Shown in pieces: positions 24,964 through 34,829 of a stretch of 64,000 nt of DNA (positions within the stretch are counted from its first letter, which is position 1; every line of letters begins with the position of its first letter). The stretch spans positions 5,208,001 through 5,272,000 of the forward strand of contig JASJZH010000003.1 of NCBI GenBank assembly GCA_037178975.1, read 5' to 3'. The translations under genes were made by a program, and so were the position numbers. This DNA is from Oscheius tipulae. Taxonomy: Eukaryota > Nematoda > Chromadorea > Rhabditida > Rhabditidae. Below the pieces are notes generated by a model. It was not told the origin of the DNA. It saw only the letters and a list, made by a program, of their open reading frames with translations, and made no database searches.

Positions 24964-25562
24964 ATGAGACAGAATCATAAACATGATCGAGAACTGTTAG
25001 TGTTTCCCTTTTATCGATTGTAGCAGACGTGTTCCCCCATTGCCATCAGATTTCTATGTATGTCTCGTTTCCTCTCACCACTCCCACATCACACATTGGC
25101 TGTTGTCTGAAAGATCTGTCCCTACGGCCTCTCTTCTAACCAGTACCTCCGACTATCGAGGAAGACGAGAAGTTCTCCTCCGCCCTCTCCTGGCCTTCAG
25201 GAGATGAGGGATCAACGGCACTGTTGCCGTTTTCTCGCGAGTAAAGACTAGTATTATAACAAGTCGGGTCCATTTCCAAAACGGAATCTGGGCCTGGTTT
25301 CCCTCCCTTTCATAGCTTTGTTTATTGTCGTATTCGTGATATTTCTACAGCCGCATTTCCCGAAAAGCTTTGGGAACTTGAGAACTAGAGAACGGGATAA
25401 CAATTTCACTGTCTTTCCGCACTGTCCAAAAGCATAGTTGACTACGCCAATGACCGGACTGACTGAATCCATCAAACACATCGGCGATTAGATATTCCGA
25501 TAATGAACATTTATAATAACCTTTTTTGTGTGTAAGTACGAAAGATAAACTTGAGCTTTCAG
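24964..25562. other. Intergenic, downstream of rpn-6
   Basis: I see no convincing gene. The 75-codon minus-strand ORF at 25254-25481 has no recognisable motif or splice support. Confidence 0.4.
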
Positions 25563-26059
25563 AACAACCGTATGACTACTTCTCTCCATGTGAACTTCCA
25601 GTTGTGAATTCTTGGTCATCAGAAATGCATGAGGCATCTTTCAAACTGTTACTGTCTCATCTAGTTCATCGATCTGTTCCCTCGTCCACGTCCATGTAGT
25701 CCACAATTCAAATTCAAGACTCGATTGGTAAACGGACATATCGAATTCACTGATTCCAAAAACAATAGGTCTTGCTGGGTGCAGCCAGTATTTTCTTCGA
25801 TTCACTACTATGTTCTTCCAGTAACATCGATCGTGGATTCACCGAAATAACAGTCTCTTTGGACTGGAATGAGACCACGTCGTCGATCAAAGAGTCATTT
25901 GGCCAGTTTTATTGCAGGAAAGAGGCTCCGACCAATTGGGACGACAATAGAGTATGCACGGAGTTTCTCGACTCCCGCAACTCGATCTGGAAAGATTTTA
26001 TGAAGAACGCTTACAAAACGCTGGTGATAGATGACTGGGAATCGGAGGCGATGAACTGA
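25563..26059 (+). CDS. Possible unidentified two-exon gene (weak)
   Basis: Two stretches look coding. The first starts at acceptor gctttcag (25562) and reads QPYDYFSPCELPVVNSWSSE before a TAG at 25697-25699. The second starts at acceptor acaatag and reads GAASIFFDSLLCSSSNIDRG, passes through ESFGQFYCRKEAPTNWDDN, and ends VIDDWESEAMN with a stop at 26057-26059. A possible phase-0 join uses gttcat just inside the first stretch. I recognise no family. The donor is weak and no start codon was established, so this may be a pseudogene or chance. Confidence 0.25.
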
Positions 26060-26183
26060 CCCAGCTGCAAGGGGTTTAAGGAAAAGTTTACTGATCATCA
26101 TTTACATTAAGTACTTTCTGTATACTCAGTACTTTGCAGACAATTCTTTTCAGAGTAATGCTGTTTCATACGAAACTCAGCGC

Positions 26184-26625
26184 TTACGATGCTAACAGCC
26201 CGCGGTTTTTCGTCTCCGTTCCGAAGATTTTGAGGAACTCGAAGGGAATGAGAATGCTGTTGACTAACACCAAGGTCCTCCAGATACTCGAGCAACGAAG
26301 TTGAATATCTTGAAAAAGTGATCTAGAAAAGTCTTCTGTCAATCGGTTACCTAAATTCCAAAGTATTACAAAATGTTGAAGACAGCCGTTTCTCTTGGAA
26401 AGGCTGTCCTCCAATATGTGAACAGACAAGTGGTCATGAATGGTCTGAAAGAGAAATGCCGAACTTGGCTTTTCCAAGAGGCTCGTTGAGAAATCGTAAA
26501 ATGTGAATGTCGTTCAGATTGCTGTGATAGAAGAATTTTCTCCTGTCAACGACACTGGAATCTACATTCTCATAGCGAAAGCGGAAGTGAAGATGAGAAA
26601 ACAGCCGGCCGGGTTCAAAGTTCAA
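26184..26625 (-). CDS. Possible unidentified gene, strand not fully resolved (weak)
   Basis: The minus strand is open over most of this interval and contains one canonical 42-nt intron (donor gtaacc, acceptor tttttcaag). It joins a segment HDHLSVHILEDSLSKRNG...ILWN to DIQLRCSSIWRTLVLVNSIL and ends in KNRGLLAS with TAA at 26184. The hydrophobic run LVLVNSILIPFEFLKIF could be a membrane helix. The plus strand also has plausible short ORFs (ATG 26158, and one beginning MLKTAVSLGKAVLQ near 26373). I cannot decide between the strands. Confidence 0.25.
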
Positions 26626-27257
26626 ATCTCCACCGTTTTCTGGCTCGATATAAATTGTTTAGAGTACAGTTCACATGTCGAAGACTGAACACATCACTGT
26701 GACAACCGCTGAACGAGTGGATTTGTACAAGAAAGAAGGGAAGTGCGCAACCCACTGGGCCCACTATTGATACTGCTATCGGCAGCCGGTAATCTTTGAA
26801 GAAATGTGTACTTTGAAAATTGAAGTCGGTTCACCATCATAGCAATAAATTATAAAGTGCAATTAGTGTGGTCTTGTTCACTTCGAATTGGCGTTTTCTC
26901 AGCGGGATCTCGATTAATATAATATGAAAACATCTGTCTTCGCATTCTCACGATCTTGTCTCTCATTAACTGCTATTCGTGTATAGTTTCTCACCCGAAT
27001 CATCTCAAAGTTCTTCTTGCAGCAACAACTACCCAGTCATTTCCGACCTCCCACCTTCAGGAAGCTTTGACGATGATCTTTTTGTACACGAATGGAGCAA
27101 ACTTTTCACCTTGAGAGCGCAGGAGAGCAGATTTTTCCTGGAAATGAGCCTGAGAACATTGATAACCCACTTGCTGCAATCTTTGAATCTCTTTACAATT
27201 TGTATATCCAATTAATTCCAGGGTTCTCAGCTATCTCCTTACAAGCAGTCGATTCCG

Positions 27258-28546
27258 ATGAGCACCCCTCCACCCGCCTTTCCCTATGGTCATCTTCCAG
27301 TCATGATATTTGCCTGGATCTCATTCCTCATCTATCTCAACCTCGTTGTGGCCCTTGCGAGAAGGAAGAACAGGGCTTTGCTCACCAAATCTCCAGTCTA
27401 CATCATTCTCCTTTCCGGGGTAAGTCAGAGCCTTTCATTCCTAGTTCTTTCAGTCAATCGGGGATGTTTGCATGTTCTTCCACACGGAGATCTTGATGCG
27501 TCCGCGGAAGTACAGATTCTTCAATCTTTTCAACGAGACAACACCCGTCTGGGTGGCTTATGTCTCCTACTTCACTCTCTCTTGGTTTCGTCTTGTAATG
27601 TTGCTCAGTTATCTGCCTCTCGCTCTGAACCGTTTCACAGCGTTTAATTCACCAGTTTTGTACAAAAAGGTGGGTAAATTTAGTCTCTTATTTCGAATTA
27701 CACCTGCTTCACGAAAGTGATTATCAAAAAAACTGCGAATGCTAGAAGAGAGTAAATAGAGGTACTGGATGACTAACCCAGTTTTAATAGATAGACTAGA
27801 GGTCTTCTGAATTCTCTCCCGGAGTAGAAGGCAGACATCTGTATTTCTTACTTCGTGATCATTGAAGCCATTAGTATGAACATGATAAGAGTTTATGAAC
27901 AATGTTTTAGATCTGGTCCGTTCAACACATTCTCGTCTACACAGTAAGCATTTGGGTATTGGCCTTTCTCGGTGCTCTAGTCATTTTCTTTGTTCCCTCT
28001 TGGGTCAAACTGGATCTGGTCGTTCTTCCCAATGGAGTACTGCAGATCCTAACCGGAGACCTTTTCTTGGTTCGCTTCTTTCTATTTTTGAAGATAAAAT
28101 TTCCAGAAAGACGCAGTAGAAGTAGCAGCCCTAAGTTTCACTGTCAGTATCGTCTGTTTCTCCCTCTATCTCTTCGGAGCACTGAGTTCCAGAAGTATCC
28201 CTGTAAGTTCCATTTCAAAAAAAAATAATGAACTCTCCAGGGCACTTCCGACATTGAGAAGAAACTCCTCCTTTGCTCGATTCTGGCCTCGATTCCCCTC
28301 CTCATTGACTGTTTTAAAGCTTGTATTCTTCTCTACGGGACCATGGAAAACAATATTAATCTGATCCTTCTGGCCACCGAACTTCATTTTTATTGGGTTG
28401 AGATTATGACAAGTGCGCAATGTTGGTCGCTCCTACTCATCACTCCCTCGGCCAGAAGACTCTTGATCTACGACGGTCTCTTTGCATGTGTAATGCCGAG
28501 AAAGAACAGTTCTCAAGTGACTGTCATCATCAGTCACTCCTACTGA
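27258..28546 (+). CDS. Seven-transmembrane chemoreceptor-like protein, 5 exons, about 312 aa
   Basis: This is a nematode serpentine receptor-like protein, probably a chemosensory GPCR of the Srg/Srv/Srx group; I cannot fix the subfamily. Exons are 27258-27419, 27454-27669, 27911-28069, 28107-28202 and 28241-28546, all joined in phase 0. Seven hydrophobic segments are visible: MIFAWISFLIYLNLVVAL; VYIILLSGSIGDVCMFF; VAYVSYFTLSWFRLVMLLS (ending in LALNRFTAF, the intracellular end of TM3); ILVYTVSIWVLAFLGALVIF; LSFTVSIVCFSLYLFGAL; LLLCSILASIPLLIDCFKA; and YWVEIMTSAQCWSLLL followed by SARRLL. A predicted N-glycosylation site is NETT in the first extracellular loop. The short Ser-containing C-tail ends SHSY. 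The start ATG at 27258 is the first in frame. Confidence 0.82.
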
Positions 28547-28594
28547 TATCTGTTTATTAAACAGTGGTCTGGCTAATACTAAAACATTCGGATA

Positions 28595-28600
28595 AATAAA
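28595..28600 (+). terminator. Polyadenylation signal AATAAA for the chemoreceptor gene
   Basis: The canonical hexamer lies 49 nt downstream of the TGA that ends the seven-TM gene, in AT-rich sequence. Confidence 0.55.
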
Positions 28601-28759
28601 GCCTACATTTCAAATTGAATTGGGGGAAAATAGGGTTCGATCCCTGAGGATTACGGTAGAATTTATAAAAGCATATTCCAAAAATAACTAGCACAAAATA
28701 GAATAATTCAACGGGACGATATGGCACTGGCTGATCTGTGGAGTGTAGAAGGGCGATGA

Positions 28760-31649
28760 TTAATGGAAGAGACTGAAGTCAAGAGCTTGCTGCATTGGTA
28801 CTGCCATCGTGTCGTTCGATCGGAGAGGGGCTCGAGACACCTGAATGACGTAACTGTTGACTAGAATAGAAATGATGGAACCTGGATAACACCGAGGAAG
28901 ATCTGCGGGATAACATTGCGCTGCATCGCCACCAAAGCCTCGATGAACTGACAACCGAGCTCGTGGAAAATGTCAAACTTTTCGATCTGAAAACATTGTA
29001 AGTCTCGTAAACAAACAAAAAGTACCTGAGCAACAATTTTTGCCAACTTGTTAGGGGCAGCGTTGGTGCAGTGGTCTTTGAGGGCGTTCACGATCGTGCT
29101 CTGGGCCTTGTCAATGGTTCCACGGTCCTGGAGAGTCAGTGGATTGTTTTCTGAACCGTCTAATTAGTGTCAGCTGATCTTTTAAGATACCTGGAGTGTT
29201 GCCGGCCAGAAACTGCATGGCCTGAAGGGCACTGAAGCTTTGTGGATCCCATTCAACCAGCGATTGAAAGGCGTGAGATTCTTCCCGAACCACGCGGAAA
29301 AAGGCGTCGAACGGTGCCGGAAGACTGTTCACGGGAACGGTCTCTCCAGTCTCAAAGACGACATTTCCATCTCTCATTCGATTGCAGTGTCGAACAGCTA
29401 GAATCGGAAAGAGAGATCGAGCAGCGAGAACCAAGACGTCGCTCGGATGGAGATCAGATGCGATGGGAGTGCTTCTGAGGAAGCAGTTGATCATGTTGAC
29501 CTCGTTCTCTAGCAGAGCCACAATTTGACTGTCAGCTAGAGTGGCAAAGTGACTTGGAGTGTGAAGGGCAGGCTTGTTGTTGTCGTGGGCTCGAAGTATG
29601 AGACCCAGAAGCGGGAGAGGAGGCGACGGTTGTTCCTCACTGCGGCTGGTCTTGGTCTTAGAAGACAGACGACCACGCCTACCAGACAGAGAACCATGTC
29701 GGACAACTAAAAGTGTTCAGTTAAAACGAAAATCAATTGAATGCTTACTCTCTTTGACCATTCCGACTGACAGACACTTCTGGAAGCGACAGTACTGACA
29801 GCGACTACGGTAACGTTTGTCGATAGGACAATTGCGATTACCGGCACAGACGTACTTTGACTTCTTCTGGACCGTTCTCTGAAAATGATAGAATTCTCTT
29901 CGGTCTGCTCTGTGTTATGATATCCTAATCCGCACAACATTCTACGCAATCATGCCAAATCCGGTAATGAGACATTTCCTCGTTGAGATTACGTAATTTA
30001 TTCTTTTAAACGCGAGATGTCTGTCCGGACGTGGCCTCGGCTCAGACGAAATGAAAAACGTTGGTTCCTGACGAAACAAAGGAGGGAGCACTCGCAAATG
30101 AAGCTGTGCCTGCTTGTCTAGTCGGGCCAACCTTCACACCACTCTTGTTCTCACCTTGAAGAATCCTTTACATCCTTCGCAAGTTCTAGCACCGTAATGA
30201 AGACAGACAGCTTTGTCGTTACAGACAGCGCAAAGTTTATCAGCATCCTCCTCGGCCATCTGTAGGTTGGCGGAAGAGGTCGAGAAATCGGTCGGGTTGA
30301 GAATTCTGGAAGAACGGCTGTTAAGCCTGTTTGTTCTAATTGACCAAGCACCTCTCCCCAGTCATTTTTGAAATTTCCGAGAAGGCGCCCTTCCCCAGGC
30401 ACCTTTTTGTCTTTTCCTTTCCCAGTGGCCGCTCTAGCCACTTCGTCAGCTAACTTCCGGCGCCTACGGAGTCGAAATGTCATCCATTGTGATTAGTCGG
30501 ACCCGACTACAACAAAACCATCTTTCTCTCGCGTCTCACCTCAAGAAGTGCTGCGGATTGAAGGGTGGAGAATGGGGTCCGAGATGCGGCGAGGGTGATC
30601 CTGTCTGACTGGTGGAGTTGGAACTAAAATTTCTAAATGACATGATTACGAATGGTCTAGCTAGAGTACAACACAAAGATTGGGACTGGACCACCAACGA
30701 ACCTGCCAGTCGTTCCCTGACTGCCTCGTCTGTCATGGGGAGCAGCAAACTGTGCCGGTGGATAGAAGATACTCGGCTGGGCGAACATGTTCTGGTGAGG
30801 AAGAAGCGTCGGCTGGGGCATGAAGTCGCAGGAAATGTTCGTGTTCAGACTGAAGTTTCTGGAAGTTCTACTTAAGAACAGTGAATGAAGGAAAGAGCTC
30901 AGAACTGAACTCTTCTATCACCTATAATACCGCATTATCCCAACCTTACCCGAAAATGTTAGCGAACTTACCCCATGAATTGCATCGGATAATTGGCGGG
31001 ATGAAGGAAATCATAGTTGGGCTGTCCCGGTCTGCCGAGAGCCATAGTCTGGAACGGCGGCTCCGTCTTGATTTGAAGGTCAGCCTGTTCCATGTCGGAT
31101 GACTGCTGAAATCTACGTCAAGAATACGGTAGGATTAGGAAGCAGGCGCCATTTGTAATCCAAATTTCGAGACTATTTCTAGCAAGGCATGTTCTCGCGG
31201 GGTTACTGTAAAGGCGTGAACAAGAGCGAGATGATTCAATTGAGATTGAATACGACAAAAGAGCTACTGTAATGAAGAGTCATACCTGCTTGGTACCCTG
31301 TGGTGGCTCCTCTTGGCCGTGAGAACTCGTCGACTGTTCTCCGAGGAGGTGATCGTATGACGAGTTCTGGAAAAGGAGATCATAATGATTGACGAAATGT
31401 TGATCCTCTGCCCTTTGTGAAGGATTTGGAATGACAGCATTCTCTCTCAACTTTTCTAGAATACTGTGGGAAAGGTCAGAGAGGGAACTTTAGACGATAG
31501 GACGTCACCTTATGCTGTTATTGTTAAGCGCCAGAAAGAGCGGACCGAACTTTTGAGAAAAGAAGGTCAGTCGCGACACGACCTTTTTAAGGGTATGGAA
31601 TAGAGAGAAAACCCACAGTAAAGAGCCCAGCCATCTCGATCTGCAGCAT
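28760..31649 (-). CDS. nhr-6: NR4A (NGFI-B/Nurr1 family, nhr-6 type) nuclear receptor, 12 exons, about 580 aa
   Basis: This is an orphan nuclear receptor that binds NBRE sites as a monomer. The N-terminal AF-1 region is Ser/Gln/Pro-rich, with a sumoylation-like LQIKTEPP motif. The DNA-binding domain runs [21 protein letters not shown]-box [10 protein letters not shown], then [20 protein letters not shown]. The A-box [20 protein letters not shown] is the NR4A signature for NBRE recognition. The ligand-binding domain is divergent. Exons (high to low): 31617-31649, 31509-31549, 31286-31463, 30972-31105, 30703-30867, 30540-30623, 30155-30305, 29749-29878, 29191-29706, 29026-29150, 28882-28986, 28760-28840. 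They sum to 1,743 nt, in frame throughout. If the last 41-nt intron were retained, the protein would end early at ...QVPSFLF (28861). The start in exon 1 is uncertain, because the frame stays open upstream ([15 protein letters not shown]) and a separate upstream coding chain lies at 33.9-34.8 kb. Confidence 0.9.
29749..30240 (-). other. nhr-6: NR4A DNA-binding domain exons
   Basis: The two C4 zinc fingers are split by a 276-nt phase-0 intron (29879-30154) exactly after CKGFFK. All eight zinc-ligand cysteines are present: CAVC...CEGC in the first finger, CAGNRNC...CQYC in the second. The A-box follows in the next exon, after a 42-nt intron. Confidence 0.9.
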
Positions 31650-33942
31650 GGGAGCAAGAGAATAAACAGACTCCACAATGACTGAAGGACGCAACTCCCA
31701 CTGGAGCAGCAATCAGACGGACAGTGTTCAACTTCACCTCACTAATCCTCCCAGGGTAATAATAAAAGGATTACCGACTGGGCACGACTGATTAGAGAGC
31801 TACGGGAATAGATCTTTGAGAAGGAGATGGCTGATGTACCCAAGGGGAGGAGACAATACTTTGACGTCCGTCTCTCTTCTCTGGGAACCAACTGGATTAG
31901 ATGACTCGGCTACTGTAGATGAGACGGAAACTGTTAGTTCTTTGTGTCAAGAGAGAGCCAATCTACTGGACAGGTGGTCTTCTCGTTCCCGCAACTTGGA
32001 GCAATGCTTGCTTTGCTCACATCGGAATCGCCGACAAACTTGCTAATTTTACTGCGTGCCTAGGGTATAAATAGAAACAGTCTCCTTTCGAAGATAGGAT
32101 GAACTGGAATCAAACTTTGAATTCTTAGAAGAGTGGAGTTCAGATCTCTAGTCGTATTTATACATGTGTCCAGATCTGTCAGGTCCTGTCAACGTTTAGC
32201 AATAACAAACTAGAAATCAATTTGTGGAAACGCCAGGTGAAAGTCCTTTATCTTCAAAAGTGGTTCTACCACGGTGATTTTACTGTAAGTCTCTGTCCTA
32301 AACGTACGGGAGACCTTTAATTACCCAAAAGAAAGACCATGAAGTTAAAAAGAAGACAGGAGGAGGAAAGTACTGGTTCTCAGAAAAGATCAGGAGCTTG
32401 AACAATCGATTACCAGACAAAGACAGGAGTGCAAGGGATGGAGAGGTGTGTCCTTTTCTTCCCCAAGGGCCCGCTGACTCATCTGCTCCTGACTGCTTGC
32501 GCACCCGACCCACTGCCATCTTTTGTTTTGGGCAAAGGACAGCTCGGAATAACTAACGGAGAACAGCTGGAACTTCGATACAATCTTGTACTTACTTTCA
32601 TCGATGCGAACAGAAGCATTGACGGAGAGAACCAAAACTCGTCAAGACAGACTACAAACCGGCAGGTTGTAGTCGAACGACTACAACCTAGCATCTGCGA
32701 GTTGGGAGATCTAATTGCAATTTGACTACTGAGATATACTCTATCGGGCATATGAATTTTGCCCACGACTATAACTCGGGAACTGGGATGTAAAGTTCAA
32801 TAAAGACAAACAAGTGGTCGAAACTAATGAGAAAACAACTGAAAAAAAAGTGTGGCCGTCCGAGCAAAAAACTGTATCTAAGTCAGTTTTCCGACCAAAA
32901 CTTACCTCTTTCTTGATCATGAAGACGGATGGAGCCGTGGAGAGCGATCGACTACCCAGCGGACATTGATCTTCAGAGAGTTGGTTTGAGTTTTAATTTT
33001 TAGAGAGAAAGCATTTTAAGATTTTGTGAGAGATGGACAAAGGGGATTTAGGATAAACTAACCACTCCACAAAGTCTAATGAGATCACTGAAGGAGAACC
33101 CGTCAGAGACCATGGTAGTCGAGACAAAAAGTGACACAGTAAACTGGCCTTTCCCAGAGTCTAGGACAGACTGTCGACTCAGCCTCAGGTCATCGAAAGG
33201 GCATTGGACAATTGGAACAGGAGAAACTAACGCCCAAAAGAAGAAACTAATGGTCAGGTTGTGGTTGAAATGGCTATTGGCCAATGGGATGATTACGAAA
33301 AATGAAGTCATAGTAACTACGACTCTCCCTCTTGCCCCATTTCGTAGTATTTATCAATTTCTACCGTATTCTGTCTAATCCTACAGTAGAGGACTAATTT
33401 GGCAGATTACGTAAGAGGTTCGAACCCGATCACTTTCGCCTGTAATCCAAGTTCCGTCATATTTTTAATTGTGTCCTTAATCCGCCTCTCACGTCATCTT
33501 CTTTCTTTTTGGAATTGAGTCAAGAACAAGAACTTGGAAGAGGACAAGGGATCAAGTTCCGAGTGGAAGTTGGCAGCTCTGAGAACCGGAAGTTCGCATA
33601 TTCTGTTGGTGCAAAGCGCGTCTCGAGCTTGATCGACTCATGCCTTCGTCCTGACAGTCTTAAGAGGCAGTCAGAAATACCAACCGATAAGATCTCAATC
33701 CTCACTTGGCCTACTGTCCACAGGAGTTTTCGAATGCGTCTCTTTGTCTCCTAGAGGGGAGGACAATGGTAAACAGTTTCCTTTCGCGGTGACTGACTCA
33801 CTCATGACTCTGTCGGCTACCTCAAAAGAACATACTGGTCGAGTGACCCGCAAGGAGAAGGAGAAAGAAGTTTGTGGAAGGAACAGAGCCCTCCCTCTGC
33901 TTTTTGTATCGGAAGAAACTATGCACGTCACCAGGCTGAGTT
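31650..33942. other. NR4A 5' flank, no confident gene
   Basis: Several short open segments sit near splice-like sites. One is minus-strand and ends at a strong gtaagt donor at about 32900, reading QCPLGSRSLSTAPSVFMIKK. It may be an alternative 5' exon of the NR4A gene, but its phase does not connect to the upstream chain at 33.9-34.8 kb. Nothing else is convincing. Confidence 0.3.
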
Positions 33943-34748
33943 CTAATCATCCGCGTCAAATACAAATTCCATGTCTGGCTTTAATGACAACCCGGACAGA
34001 CTCACGTTTATCAACTCGAGAAGACGGTCGAGCTCAGGATCCTTTTCCGCGTCGTGAGAGCCCTTCCGACTTTCTTGGTGTGCTGAAAAAGAGTGTTACA
34101 ATGTTGTATTGTTTCATACACAGAACTCCGCATACATAATAAACGGGTTCTTTTCTCTGTCTTCGAAAAAGAGCGGCAACTTGTTAGAAAATACACCTGG
34201 AGAATGGTTCTGTCGGTAGGAAAGTGGGCGAGTCTGGGAATCGGAAGTTTTTTGCCGCCTTTGAGAAAAGTGTGAGAGCAGCTGTGGTAGGTCTTTAGCT
34301 TTTTTCGTTCTATACGATTTCCACGCTCGAGTCGAAAAAACTTACTGCTGACTGAACTTGTCGAAGGGGAGCTCTGCTCAAAACTGTTCAACAGATCGTC
34401 CATGATGGTGTCGATGTCTTCGAAGCTCTGAATATGTCAGATTTCTTCAAAATATTAAAAAGAACCCACTTTTGTGGAGGCTATACTGTCGGGCGAGAAG
34501 TCGCAGACCTTCGTCGGCGACAGGATACTCTGAAAGCAACACGTCATTCCAAAAAAAGAAAAAAGAAAAGAGGACCACACGAATCTTACAAAAGAGCCGC
34601 GTTCCCTCTCTCGAATGACGCAAAGAGATAATTAATAGTGTCCAAACATTGCAGATGGGACAACAGGACTCACTTGTTGGTAGCAGCTATGGGTCGTCTG
34701 TATGTGCAAGTCCTGATTGTAGACAGTTCCGGCCGGGTTGAACAACAT
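33943..34748 (-). CDS. Small Ser-rich/acidic protein, 4 exons, about 118 aa; separate gene or alternative NR4A 5' end
   Basis: I do not recognise the protein. Exons are 34674-34748, 34470-34529, 34346-34427 and 33943-34082, with phases agreeing and a total of 357 nt. Donors are gtgagt, gtgggt and gtaagt; acceptors are ctttcag, attcag and ttttcag. The protein begins MLFNPAGTVYNQDLHIQTTH and contains SILSPTKVCDFSPDSIASTK (SP/TP phosphosite-like). It then has an acidic amphipathic stretch, SFEDIDTIMDDLLNSFEQSS, resembling a transactivation or docking helix. Next come a charged KGSHDAEKDPELDRLLELIN and the end KPDMEFVFDADD. A strong gtgagt donor sits in frame just after LLELIN (34005), so the last exon may instead splice into downstream phase-0 NR4A exons. 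A longer open frame extends upstream to Met 34829. Confidence 0.55.
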
Positions 34749-34829
34749 CAGAACTGCATAGGCAACACCACAACTTGACTTTGAAGCTCTTTGACTGAAA
34801 GTGGTAGCTTGGGATGGAAGTAAGAACAA

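Noticed and set aside
28620-28680. B-box-like ggttcgatccc
   Set aside because: No matching A-box at tRNA spacing and no cloverleaf.
33405-33450. B-box-like ggttcgaaccc
   Set aside because: Palindromic match only; no A-box or stems.
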